Positions 11,791 through 23,240 of a stretch of 64,000 bases of DNA are shown here, piece by piece. Source of the DNA: Hygrocybe punicea (Eukaryota; Basidiomycota; Agaricomycetes; Agaricales; Hygrophoraceae); NCBI GenBank assembly GCA_963556145.1, contig OY744468.1:2542001-2606000 (forward strand), in the 5' to 3' direction. The position numbers and the translations under genes were made by a program. How positions within the stretch are numbered: position 1 is the first letter of the stretch; the number at the start of each line of letters is the position of its first letter. A model generated the notes under the pieces. It made no database searches. It saw only the letters and a program-made list of their open reading frames with translations, and was not told the DNA's origin.

Positions 11791-14700
11791 AGTTTTTTAC
11801 TTTTATTATCATTTGTTTTATTAATAAGTCAATGACAGTTTACTCTAAACCACCAAAAGCAACGGTGACAACAACAATAAGAACGGCAACAACAACGATG
11901 GACAACGGCAACAACAACGACAGACAACGATGGGACATGGGGAGAAGGGCAGCGGGAGGGTGGTGCACCCACCCCCCATTGCAGTAGGTTTGTTTTTTTT
12001 TGTTTTTTTTCTTAGCTACTCATTACACAAACGACGATGACAGTACCAACAACACAACCACTACACACCCGACGAGGACAACAGGTGGTGAGGACAAGGG
12101 TGACAATGGCGGCCACCACCACCACTATGACAACAACAACCCACGGCCCTCCAAATACGACCATGACAACAACAACAACATCAACAACGACCACCACAAC
12201 GACCACAGCGACCACGACCATGACCACGAACACGAACACGAACATGACCACGACCACGACCGTGACGAAGGCCACCACACATCCCACCACCAACGTACCT
12301 CGCAGATGTGCACCGCCCCATCAATTGACGTCGGCGCTGCAACCGCGAGGTAACCGGGAGGATGGTGGTGTGCCCAACACCACCCGGTCATGGCTGAGGA
12401 CCCGCAAACCCACCACCAACATACCTCACGGATGCGCACCGTGACGTCAATTGACGTCGGCGCTGCAACCGCGAGGAAACCGGGAGGGTGGTGGTGTGCC
12501 CAACACCACCTGGTCACGTCTGAGGACCCGCGGATTAACCCCCACAATCCCGTACCCATGGCAACGGGTACAGGTACGGGTTGCGGAAAAAAACCCGCGA
12601 TAGATTAGATAGCTACAGTAATATATTGTAATTTTTTTTTGGTAAAATGCGCGATAATATGAAAATTAAGTGTCCGAACCGTTCATGAACTCGGTTCAGG
12701 CTCTGAACAAAAAATCCGAACGGTTCACAGCGGTTCAGGTTCAGTTCACGTAAAATCCTGAACTGAACTTTGGTAGCACTAGTCAGGGCAGGCTAGACAG
12801 GGATCTCGCTCTGGCCACACTCACTGGGGACGACAGGCTGTAGTAGCACCTAATGTGGAACTTCTGCAAACATATGCATTTGACATTGGAATCTTAGGGT
12901 ATCCAGTGAGTGACAATCACTTCTCACATCTACACTTATACTCATAAATCTCCGCAGATGTCTGGCGCAGATTGTGATGACGAGGACCTTTTTCTTCAAA
13001 AAATATGGACACACAGAGTCCCAGAATTGCTTGAATGCATGGCCACTCACAATCTGATTCTTCATATCTCCACCACCGCCCTTTCCTCAGAGAATGTGAC
13101 TGCCTATTTATCCCAAGCCATACTTAGTCATCTAACGGCACACCACTTTACCATGCCTCCACCAACCCATTTCCAAGGTTACGCGCAGGATGTGCAGTCC
13201 CCTGATCAAACCTTTTACCAAAATGTTTGGCAATTGGTAACAATTGGGTACAAAAGGACAGCACGTGGGGGTGCAGCACACAAATTGACCATGTCTACAA
13301 TTCCATATCATTTGATGACATGGCATAATTTTTTTTCTGGCTCGGTGAACACAAATGGCAAAGACCTGACTCGAATTGTGAATGTGGTTGATCGACCACT
13401 TATTTTCATTGGTATGATCATTCCTCTAAGTTTGATGAGAGTCTCACTTTTAATCCATATCTAGCGCCAGTGTTCAGCCGTTTGCTAGGTCCAATCAATG
13501 CTAATTCTACTGAGCATCACATTTGCTTCCCGTCAAGAATCTTCAACACTTTCCATAACACATCCACAACAGACGCATATTATTTGCCCAAATGTCTCGA
13601 TCAGTGCCTGAAACCATCCTCATTTGCAACAACTCCTTCCACAGATGCTTCTACGTCATCAGCATCTCTGTTTCTAGCTCCCGATGCTCTCTCTGTGCCT
13701 TCTACATTGTCTACAGCAATTTCCCTGGCTCCTGCAGTGCGTCCTGCACTTGTTACGCTGAGCATCACCCCTGCCATCTCGCTTGCCAACCCTCCCACCA
13801 GTTCTGGGGCTATACCAGCCATGACTATGGTGGATTTGCCTGGCTTGTTTGATGGTTCAGTTGGGGTTCAAGGTTTACTGCACTCTCCATCCTCAGAGTG
13901 AGTACCTCTATTCTTTGGAGAGTTATCACCCATTTTAGAAACAAATACTGCTCTCCCCGATTTCCTTGACTCACCTCCTCCAAAATACTTCTCGTTTACA
14001 TCCTGGCAATTGGCCGTTGGAGTAGTGGGACCTGGCAGTCACGTGACTGGGTTCCCACGGTTGACCTAGTTAGTAGCCTTCCCGATGTAGTAGAGAGACC
14101 CATTCCCATCCTATCCAGTCGACTTCCACCTCGAGTCCTGCGTGAGCCCCCGGAGAGGTACCTCGGTACCTCTCCACCGTTCAACAGCTTATTGTGTCCG
14201 ACTCTTGTGAAGATGAATTCTTCTTGAAAGCGCCTGACATTGACTCCGCTGCGAATGGACTAATAGAATTTGTGGTGGCTCAACACTCAAACCAAGTGAT
14301 ATCAGTAGCATGACGTACAGAGCTCAACATCAGGATTCCAGCGCACTCCACTTTGACTGGACTTTTCACAGATAATGCTGTCTTTCATGTGTACATTCCA
14401 CAAATATGTCGTGATTTGATCTAATATTCTGTGTTTCAGTGGCAATGCGACTGGAGATGGCATCATCTGTGCTGTCCTTGAGGCGCTGATTAAGATCATT
14501 GTTGACGATCAACGCTACTGGCATCTCGGACTTCAGGAAGGCTATTTTAGCTTAGCCCAACATTTAGAAACATCACCATTACATCAAATTCAGATCAAGG
14601 TGTATGCTACACTCATCATGCTAGCAATATTCCACGGCATCAGCCTGGACCCTATTTCTCCTTTTCTACTGGCTAATGTCATGGAAACCGACTCTGTGCT

Positions 14701-15425
14701 TGTTGACATTGATTTCATGACAACAATCGCACCTTTGACAATGGTAGACTTCTCCGACTGGCCAACTGATGATTCTCCTGTGCCTTCTACCCCCCGAAAC
14801 CTCTCTCTCTTAGCACAACTAGATATTGAGGTATCTATACCCTACAGTATGTTGGCCAAGGCGCTCATGACATTCAATGCAGTACCGAGATATTGCAGAC
14901 TATGACAGTGCCCAGTTACAAAGACTCCGGACACACCTTTTCCATGATCTTCTTGTTGGAAAACTTGAATTGTCGGAGGTGACCGCATTCCAAAACAGGC
15001 TTCAGGTATATATATCCAATTCTGTGCCCAATTTACTTGCCGTATGTGAATTATTTGTTCATAATAGAAATTCTCTAACCAATGCCCACAATTATAGTCA
15101 TTCGAAGGTTCCAGAAGACTTCTGTTGTCTCAGCTTTACACTCGCCATATCAATAATCCTGATCAAGTCATTGCACTCGTGCAGTTTCCAGAAATGGCAG
15201 ATGACGAAGTTCTTCCCATTATTGCAACCAACCGACGACCAATTGAGCTGGATGTGCCATATAACGGTGCTCGACTACGGCCACTGGAGGAAAGGTTTAT
15301 GCTGCATCTTACACACTACACACTATCTCCAAGGCACTGGTCATCCTGACTTCGATATTTACAATGATCTCATCATGATGGAAAATCATCAAGCTGCTCA
15401 GATGGAACCAGCATTCCGGGCCTGA

Positions 15426-16105
15426 CAATTTCTATCTCAGATGAGTGCAATGTCCCCCTGTCCACTTGAGGTTTGCATGTTTTCTGTCCATTCCATAAGA
15501 TTCTGACTGTATATTCAGATTCACTGGGTCTGTCGTTTAAGCAAAGAACATATCTGACCCTTAGATTCTCTGGCAGATTGGAAGGTGAACTTCTTTTAAT
15601 GATGTGTTAAGCCTTGTCTGATGATCTCAGATTCCTGCACAACCACTCTCTTTTCACAGCTGCTTTCATTATGCAGATTTGCCTGTCACTCTCGGTTTGG
15701 TTGATTTACTCAACACTTCTGTCCCTGATGACCCATTGATCATTTCTGATTTTGACCTCTGGCTCCATCAGGCCATATTTCCAATATCAGATATTCTTGA
15801 GCATGGTTCTGAGACATTCAATATGATTTGAACTTGCATGTTTTCGACTGCCCATATCACATGTTTTCTGCATCACCCTGCATATGTTCAGCACCAATGA
15901 TCCTTTCGTGCCACTGTATCCTCAATGCACTTCAATCCTACTGTATTGACATGATGTTGTTCATAGTACCTGTATTGCTTCAATGTGACAGATGTTAATG
16001 TTTATTATAAGTGACCAATTGTTTCAGAACTTATTATACGCTGGTCAAAAGGAACTTGTTTACAAGAAGCAGTTTAGAAAATTGGTATGTTAATCATTCA
16101 ATTTA
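15426..16105. other. Intergenic between HECT-like gene and transposon nest
   Basis: AT-rich DNA with short open stretches (for example around 15680-15830) that could be decayed 3' exons of the preceding gene. I cannot support a feature. Confidence 0.4.
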
Positions 16106-16222
16106 CAGCAGTTTTGGAAATCCTTGTCATGTGCTGTTTTTTTTTTTTTTTTTTAAATTTGTGTGGCTGAACTTGGAAACTTCCATCCCTCCCATTTTTT
16201 TCATACTTGTATCTATTCTATA

Positions 16223-17623
16223 ATGGACGGTGATGGGACACCACCACCGGCCTACTATCCTGCTCCTGTTATTCCTGTTCCCCTTACACCTCCTCCACAA
16301 GTGAACCACATCGCTGAAGTGCTTGCTTCTCCCTCCCCATCTCCAGAACCAGAGATCATCAAACCTGCTCCAATCCAACCAGTTCCAACACAAATTCGGA
16401 AGAGAGTGGGTCACCCAAAGAAGGATATTCCAATCCTTGCCCTTCCAGCCACCTTTGAGCTATTGGTTCAAGTCACAATGCCTGATAAGCATGTTCGTCA
16501 GCGTGGAGGAAAGACAAAGAACAAAAAGCAGGATCCAATCAAAAGAGGCCCACTGGAAGTAAAAATTGATATTGCATGGGTTGGGCTGTTGGAAATTGTT
16601 GTGGATCTCATTCAAACTGGAGTCAACAACCTGAAACTCTCAACCTTAAAATGGCACTTCCTCAAACCTGTGAATGGAGCCTGGCTGCCATTGACAGATG
16701 AGTGTGGGTGCAGCTCCATGGTAAAACAAGTTCTTACAAAGACAGAACCCTATGTCATCATGCACATGCATCCGCTGAAGGTGGACAGTACTCCCACACT
16801 GGTAAGTCCTTATCTCAATTACAAAACAGTATACTAATGCAGGTTCTAGCCTTGGGCCACATCTAGGCCTGGGCCCTCTGCTATGCAGGCTGTACCTCAA
16901 CAAATTTTTATTGAGGATGAGTACGTGGAGGAATGCGATGATGGTCAGGTCAAAGGGGTAAAATATGATGATGAACTCGAAGAGATCATTGCAAAGATCG
17001 ATGAAAAGTACCCACCTGGTCTTTGTTCAACCCACCCTGACATCTCGTGCTTTCATCACAGGCCAAGTGACCTCCACTTCAATCTCGACCACAGTTGGTG
17101 CCTTGTATGGGCATCGGCAATCGTGAGTGTCAAATTGAATTGGTATTTTATATATCATACTGATTGTATTCTAGAAAGCTGGAAATGCTTCGTATGATCG
17201 TATTCCACTTTCATCAAACATGTTCAAGAAGGGGCAGGAAATCAAAAGCAAGAAAGCGGCACAGACTGTCGCACCAGTTGCTGGTGCTCCGGTTGCCAAT
17301 GAACCTGTTGCCATTGCCACCACACAGCTGGCCACTCCAACTGCTTCCATGCCAATTCCACAGTACGCACCATTCTACAACCCTTACACCTTCAATAACA
17401 TGGCAATGCATGGCATGGCGATGCCGGGATATAACATGCCTGGTCATGGGTATACATCCCCTCAAAAGGAACGTTCTTCTTCTCCAGTCGAAATCCCTGG
17501 TGATGTCCATACTTTCTGCGAAGCCTATGGGATCCAAGAGCATGAGGAACAAGCTCTCGAACAGCTTGGATTTGTAATGGGAGATAATCTAGATGAGGTG
17601 ACAGAGCAGCAGTACAAGGATGC
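16223..17623 (+). pseudogene. Accessory gene of the outer element, SAM-like C-terminus, cut by an LTR
   Basis: The ATG at 16223 opens MDGDGTPPPAYYPAPVIP. Exons 16223-16801, 16850-17122 and 17175-17623 join in frame with GT-AG introns. The protein has a proline-rich N-terminus, a basic patch (QRGGKTKNKKQDPIKRG), then segments ending HPDISCFHHRPSDLHFNLDH and LVWASAI that recur in a high-copy Agaricomycete family. A C-terminal stretch (DVHTFCEAYGI, then LEQLGFVMGDNL, VTEQQYKDA) has the look of a SAM-like helical domain. The frame stops where the LTR begins at 17624; just past the LTR, at about 23700, SFKPQPVRL would continue it. It converges on the transposase gene. Function is unknown; a DNA- or protein-binding partner of the transposase is only a guess. 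Confidence 0.65.
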
Positions 17624-18703
17624 TGTAGAGACTCAACATTCCCCTGAGTCCGTATCATTGATATCTCATGAATCCAGATGAACCCAATGCCTCCAAATGA
17701 TTCCCATTCCAACCCGATATAACCCGACGTGACGTGACGTGACGTGACTGACGTGACCCGACGTATGCCACTTTGTCACGGCCGCTTTTGGACCAAACCC
17801 GGCAGCCTCATAATCCCCGGAGTTCCAATTATAGGAGATGGATCTCATCGGACATGATTCCCGACTTCGGACTTGCTATATTTATGCATCCCTTCATCCT
17901 TTCGGAGATATAGGTGATGTTTTAGATCTTTTTCATGGATACTCATTTTCCCCTCCATTTTCCTGTCTTCGTCGCATCACAACTCCCCTCTTCTTATCCC
18001 CATTCCAACCTTTCTTTGTAGTTTACCATCGGCCGAAATAGACAAGTCCGAAAGTAGACTACTCACACCTGTACTATAAAAACAGTCCCCGATGACCATG
18101 CAAAAAAAGAGATACTATTAGTCCCTGTTTTCCCATAGTCAGAACCATTTTTAATTACTTCAAATGCTTGTCCTCGTAGACCCTTAGATTTCTATAGTTC
18201 ACTTTGTTCTCTTTATTGTTGTTCCCATATATTCATTCAGTGTTTCTGACCTGACCCAACCCAACCCGCTGTACCCGACATCGTCGGCATCCTTGGGTTC
18301 TTCGTTACAGCCGTTTTCATTGAGGTGTGGAAACTCCAAAATTTGAAGGTGGCTGTGCATTTCCAAATATGTAGTCTGCCGAGATTCCATGTACAATTTT
18401 GTAGCGCCAACTAAGTACTCTAAATGCTCGACATGGGCAGGCTTATTCCCACTGCACTCAAGGACTGTGTTCCCATATTGTACCACCAGCACAACATGTC
18501 TATTGATCTGCAAGGTACTTGGTATTAGGAAATCTTCAGTATACCACACCCTCCAGTATCATCGGAAATACGGCGTCACTTCCAATCCCTGTAAAGTACA
18601 GCGTGGGCGCAAACTCACCACATCTGATATCATTTTCATTATCTCCCTTCTCAAAAACTCCCCAACACTCTTTCTGGATGAAATCCAGGACCAATTGTAC
18701 CGT

Positions 18704-19594
18704 TGTAGATGCGGGTTCTTGGTGGCTTCGGAACTATATTGATAAATAATGATCCTAACCAGAGGGGTGTCAGCGTAGAAGTGACGGTGGATAAGTCAGT
18801 GTCGGGAATGGTAGTAAAAGGTGGAAATAGAAGTAAAAGTGTAAGCCGCCATGTAAAACTAAACATATAACGACGAATCCGGCGATGAATGGAGTGAAAA
18901 CGGATGAATAACAAAGAACCCGACGATGCCGACAATGTCGGGTATGGCAGGTCAGGTCGGGTTGGGTTGGGTCAGAAACGATGAACAAATAATGGAAACA
19001 ATCAATAAAGACGATAAAGTGAACTACAAAAAGCTAAAGATCTACGTGGACGAGCATTTGAAGGGATTAAAGAAGATTCTGACTATATGAAAACGGGGAC
19101 TAAGGGTATGTTATTTTGTATGGTCGTCGGGGACCGTTTTTATAGTACAGGAAACAGTAATCTACTTTCGGACATGTCTACTTCGGCCGATGGTAAGCTA
19201 CAAAGAAAGGTTGGAATGGGGATGTGGAAAGGGGGGTTGCAAAGCAACGAAGACAGGAAATGGAGGGGAAAACGAATATGCAAGGAAAAGATCTAGAAAG
19301 TCCTACATATCTCCGAAAGGATGAGGGGATGCATAAATAAAGTAAATCCGAAGTCGGGGATTGAGTCCGATGAGATCCATCTTCTATAATTAGAACTCCA
19401 GGGCGTCTGAGGCTGCCGGATTTGGTCCGAAAGCGGCTGTGACAAAGCGGCATGTGTCGGGTTACATTGGTCACGTCATGTCACATCACGTCGGGTTACG
19501 TCGGGTTCGAATGTGAGTTGAATAGAAGCATCGGGTTTGTCTGGATTCGTGATATATCGAGGATATGGACTCAGAGGGACGTCAACCCTCTACA
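18704..19594 (-). mobile_element. Solo LTR, 891 bp, inside the transposase gene
   Basis: It runs TGTAGA...TCTACA and is the reverse-orientation relative of the LTR at 17624-23691; the two are clearly similar along their whole length. It interrupts the transposase coding sequence between DEIQDQLY and the continuing HHRKIAVSV. The flanks ACCGT and (A)CCAT may be a decayed 5-bp duplication. There is no coding capacity of its own. The plus-strand view gives a pair of long inverted repeats (17624-18307 against 18905-19594) that is explained by the two LTRs. Confidence 0.75.
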
Positions 19595-20226
19595 CCATCA
19601 CCGAAAGATCGCTGTCTCCGTATCTACCCTTACTCGCACATTGCGCCGGATCAATTACACCAACAAGCAAGTGTCCCGTGAAGCCATCGAAAGGGATCAA
19701 CTCCGATGAGCTGCCTATATGAACCACATTGGCCAGATCATCACCAACCTCGACATGCTGATGTTTATGGATGAGTCTTCTGTGGATAGGCGGACCATAA
19801 CACGCAGGAAGGGCTGGGTGAAGGCTGGGAGTCGTTGTGTACAGCGCCAATATTTCATCCGAGGTCAGAGGTATAGCGTACTCCCTGTCCTGACACTTGA
19901 TGGTATCATTGCATACAATATCGTGGAAGGATCTGTTACATCGGCAAGGTTTTTGCAGTTTTTGACAGAATTTATTGTAAGTTTCAATCTAATGTGTCTT
20001 CATGTCACTAAATTCATACTAGATACCACACACAAACCCTTATCCTGGCCCTCAAAGTGTGCTCGTCCTCGACAATTGTAACACTCACCATGCAGAAGAA
20101 GTCTGTGAACTTGTTGAAGATCACGCGTGTGAGTCACTCTGCTTGCGGAATGCTGCCCAAACTAACGAGGACTATATTGCAGTATGTAAACTTGTTTTTC
20201 TACCTCCATACTCTCCCAACTTCAAT

Positions 20227-20546
20227 TAGGGAAATGCAGGGATAAGGGTAAATCCTTTTCCGCAGGTATCCGTACTCTTAAAAGTACGAGTACGGATACA
20301 GATTCTCGTATCCGTGGGCTTCAAAATGAGCCGGAGATCATCCAAAACGGTCAAGAATTGACTGAGATAGAGACTAAACATTGATTGGACTCTATCTTAG
20401 TCAATTCTTGACCGTTTCAGGTGATCTCCGGCTCATTTTGATCGCGAATCCGTGGGTAAAATCCGTGGATATTGCATCCGTATCTGTGGGGAGTACGAGT
20501 ACGGATACAGACAAATGTATCCTGGGATTACCCCTGCATTTCCCTA
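20227..20546. mobile_element. hAT-like MITE, 320 bp, TSD ACTTCAAT, with internal hairpin
   Basis: The ends are TAGGGAAATGCAGGGATAA and, from the right, TAGGGAAATGCAGGGGTAA. The perfect 8-bp duplication ACTTCAAT lies at 20219-20226 and 20547-20554. A near-perfect hairpin with arms of about 43 bases and a short loop fills 20337-20435. Repeats of ACGAGTACGGATAC lie on both sides of it. It has no gene. Confidence 0.88.
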
Positions 20547-20851
20547 ACTTCAATCCCATCGAGCATGCATTTTCTTCGATGAAGGCTTTCTTGCATCGCA
20601 GACATTCCGAATCTACTGTGTATGTTATGATGATGGCCTGTAATAGTGTTACTACATCCAAGGCAGCAGGTTGGTTTTAGAACAGTGGTTATATCTAGTC
20701 TTCTCCATTTTGTACACATCATTTGAATCTATGCGCTGTAGTTATTTCTGAACATGTTGGGCATCGGGTTATGAACGGCAACAGTATATTGTGAGGCAAC
20801 GAAACAACTACGCTACTAACTACGTATCATCGTACATTGGATAAAAACAGA

Positions 20852-23240
20852 CTAGCGGAATGGGTCATTGTCCTTGGCTTCAGCACTTGGGTAGGGAGCA
20901 ACGTAGCCAGGTGGCACCAGTAACCAGTCCTGACGCCCCTCACAGAAATACCAGACAACACAATCCTGCATCGACCCTTTGTCTCCTTGTTTCATGTGCA
21001 GGCCATAGAACCATTTACATCCCCCATCATTCCAACGCTGTTTGTATTTGACAGGATCACTCTCCGTGCTCAGGGCTAAGTTTGACAAATCCAATCCATC
21101 AAGATTAGTCGAGCCTTGGCCAGGATTGTGTCGCTTCGCCAGGTTTGGATCACTCCAAGAAACCATAACCTTGTCTTTCCCTGTAGATTTCTCCTGCTCC
21201 TGCTGATGCTTCGCCATGTGATTCCACCAATCAGTGCTGCCTCGTTTTAGCCAGAGTGCATCGCCTGGGGCTATACCCACATCTGATGCTGTGAGATCTG
21301 TGAGTGTGACGTTGGAGAGTATGTCGGGCCCATAGCGTTTGAGCTGCAACAGTATTGCATAGTTCAGAGCACCCTCAACACCTAACCTCTCTAGGGTTGA
21401 CCACGGGTTTGGGTCAACCCGCGGTATTACCAAAACGGGTTGCGCGGGTACGGGTAGGGTGTTTGGTTTCATCACCCGTGACCATACCGTCACCCGTACC
21501 CGCGGTGTCGCGGTTTTCACGGGTATGTCAACACACGATGACGACTACAACAACGACTACAACAACGACCGTGACGACTACAACAATGACCGTGATGACT
21601 ACAACAACGACCGTGACGACAACAACAACGACCGTGATGACAACAACAATGACAACTATGAACACAAAACAACAGCAACAACGACAACTACAACGACAAC
21701 TACAACGACAACGACCACAACGAGTTTATGCATGGCCGGGAAAACAGCCAGTGAGGTGGTGCGCCCACCCTCTGGCTGTCAGGTACGTCAATTATCATCA
21801 TCTCATTAAACTGGCTTGTGCTAATGCTTGCTACTTTATTATTTTTATTTAGTTTCATTGCTAAACGGCGACACGACAGCGACACGACGACGCTGTTAAC
21901 ACGACGATACGACGACCCAACACCAACGTCGTCGACGTCGGCTCTGGCCCAGTGGCCAAGCCGTTCCAGCGATGACGGTGGAAGTTGGCAGGTGCGTCGA
22001 GAGGCCGAGGGCGGCAGAGCCGTCGCAAAACAAACCAGCCACGTCAATTGACATGTGCTGGGTGTTTGCGACGACTTTGGGCACACCCTGGCTCCGAAAA
22101 AACCGGGGGACCACGGGTTTGGACAGACGGGTACAGGTAACCAGGGCACCAAGGGTCAGAACGGACAGTACGGGTTGTACCCGTTATGGGTGTGGGTTCA
22201 GCGGGTATGGGTGCGGTGTTGGCCATGCCAACCCGTCACGAACCCGTGGTCATCCCTAAACCTCTCCTCTGCATAGCTAAGATAACAGCAGATGTCAGAG
22301 GGACTATGCGTTAGTGGTGGGGATAATTGTCGAGGCATATTGAGTGGAGTTTTGGTTAGAGTCGGTGCAGCTGAAACAACACTGTCTGGTCGTATAACCT
22401 GAGTAAATGAAGAGATGATTTGTGCAACGGCTGTAAGATCAGAGACCGGTGCAGCAGAGCTTTCTGTGCAGGTGTCTGGAATGGCTGAGTTATTGACAAG
22501 TCGATTGCGAGGAGGGTCACGGAATGCCAAATCAAATGCCTGCGTTGAGGGTGGGTCGAAGAGAGTAGCTTTGGCCTCATGCTAAATAAAAGTGTGAGAT
22601 GATGGGTGATGAACAAAACAAGAAGCCTCACGATTGCCATTGCCCACTCTCGCATCATGAACGGTGTGAGCCGCAGCTTGTAACCATTCGCACATACATA
22701 TGAGTAGCAATTTTCACAGTCATTGACATATTTTTGCTCAAGTAAGACCCAAATGCAAGCAAGATTGCGTTCCAGTTCTGAGAGTTCTCCAGTAGGTGCC
22801 AACATGTCACCATCATTTTCCAAACCATTTTCAGAACCATTTTCTTCCTGTAGGATAATTAGTAGATGTATATTCATCATCAATTAGACACTTGCAATCA
22901 CAAGGCACCGTTTTTGATATCATCCATGTCAAAAGTAACATGTACCTTCTTCCACTGGTTGTTGTCAAGTTTTTGAACCATCTCACGGTATTCTTTCTCG
23001 CAATCGATGTCCAGCACATCCAATTTCCTGTATTTATAAGTGAGCGCATGAACAAAAAAAATCTAAAGAGAAAATTACATATGCTCATCCAGGATAGTGA
23101 AACTTGAATGGAAATCATTGAGTAGCACTGATCTTGTACTTAGATTCCCCGTAATGCTTCAGGAGTGCATTTAGAAAGCTGAGGTAGTTTGTTGGAGTGC
23201 AGCTGAAATGAAGGTCTTTGCCTCATGCCTCTTTCTTTGC
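20852..23240 (-). pseudogene. Accessory gene of the inner element, SAM-like domain, split by a hAT-like element
   Basis: Reading the minus strand from about 23240: a segment ending ISATQ is followed by TGA and FPFKFHYPG, then KLDVLDIDCEKEYREMVQKL, an intron at about 22854-22950, then EENGSENGLENDGDML and LTPFMMREWAMAI, another intron, and SDICCYLSYAEER, where the hAT-like element enters. Past it the frame continues LGVEGALNYAILLQL, then GPDILSNVTLTDL, SDVGIAPGDALWLKRGSTDW; this has the sequence pattern of a SAM domain. The C-terminus (CKWFYGLHMKQGD, WLLVPPGYVAPYPSAEAKDN) ends at 20852. Removing the element and one copy of GAGAGGTT restores one frame across the junction. The gene converges on the transposase. 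Function unknown. Confidence 0.65.
21392..22258. mobile_element. hAT-like non-autonomous element, 867 bp, 8-bp TSD AACCTCTC
   Basis: The ends are TAGGGTTGACCACGGGTT and, from the right, TAGGGATGACCACGGGTT. The perfect duplication AACCTCTC lies at 21384-21391 and 22259-22266. Inside are CGGGTACGGGT subterminal repeats, CAACGAC-type simple repeats (21541-21720), a hairpin at 21744-21779 with CAGGTACGT at 21780-21788, and a TCAATTGA unit at 22020-22075 whose arms read CGTCGCAAA and TTTGCGACG. The layout is the same as in the element at 6917-7876, so the two are one subfamily. It sits inside a coding exon of the minus-strand accessory gene. Confidence 0.9.

Larger units (their letters stand above)
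8427..12781. mobile_element. hAT-like element, 4355 bp with a nested copy, 8-bp TSD GTCAGGGC
   Basis: The ends are TAGTGCTGCCAAAGTTTGGT on the left and, read from the right, TAGTGCTACCAAAGTTCAGT. A perfect 8-bp duplication GTCAGGGC lies at 8419-8426 and 12782-12789. Both ends are followed by GGTTCAG/GAACCG-rich subterminal repeats. Inside are a decayed protein gene (8787-9664), a nested hAT-like element (10414-11790), CAA/ACG-type simple repeats (11850-12290), degenerate GGTGG/CCACC hairpins (about 11945, 12355 and 12480) and two TCAATTGA units (12297-12351, 12423-12476). No hAT transposase is visible, so it would need one in trans. Without the nested copy it is about 2.97 kb. Confidence 0.85.
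7885..15425 (+). pseudogene. HECT-like ubiquitin-ligase-type gene, split by hAT-like elements
   Basis: Exons of a large gene lie on both sides of the 8427-12781 element. Coding-looking pieces include 7973-8173, 8246-8418, 12960-13410, 13590-13900 and 14200-15425. The part around 14440-14680 (DGIICAVLEALIKII, then YATLIMLAIFHGISLDP and PISPFLL) resembles the N-lobe of fungal HECT-like E3 ligases, and 15090-15425 (LLSQLYTRHINNPDQVIALV, then YLQGTGHPDFD) resembles their C-terminal portion. Joining the DNA across the GTCAGGGC duplication gives a continuous frame (GALAFQSG then QARQGSRSG). A TGA follows ISVA at about 14312, and other frame breaks are likely. The catalytic cysteine is not visible to me. 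Such genes are multi-copy in Agaricomycetes and often sit in repeats; the HECT call is from remembered family patterns. Confidence 0.5.
18480..20698 (+). pseudogene. DDE transposase of the inner Tc1/mariner-like element
   Basis: The N-terminus has a helix-turn-helix type region (CKVLGIRKSSVYHTLQYHRK at about 18510-18570), then LFLDEIQDQLY, where an LTR interrupts at 18704. The frame resumes at about 19600 (VSVSTLTRTLRRINYTNKQ). The DDE residues are visible: MFMDESSVDRR at about 19760, VLVLDNCNTHHAEE at about 20060, and PPYSPNFN/PIEHAFSSMK, which a 320-bp MITE splits exactly between the asparagine and proline codons at 20227-20546. Premature stops lie at 19708-19710 (TGA, inside QLRxAAYMN) and at 20678-20680 (TAG, just before NSGYI). 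The natural end is the TAG at 20696. An intron at about 19979-20022 and another near 20130-20180 fit. The start codon is not certain. Confidence 0.72.

Noticed and set aside
11000..12560. Open frames rich in histidine, threonine or leucine
   Set aside because: Low-complexity products of trinucleotide repeats inside the hAT-like elements.
17620..19600. Long inverted repeats read as one element with 600-bp TIRs
   Set aside because: Both arms begin TGTAGA and end TCTACA and are better explained as two LTRs of one family in opposite orientation.
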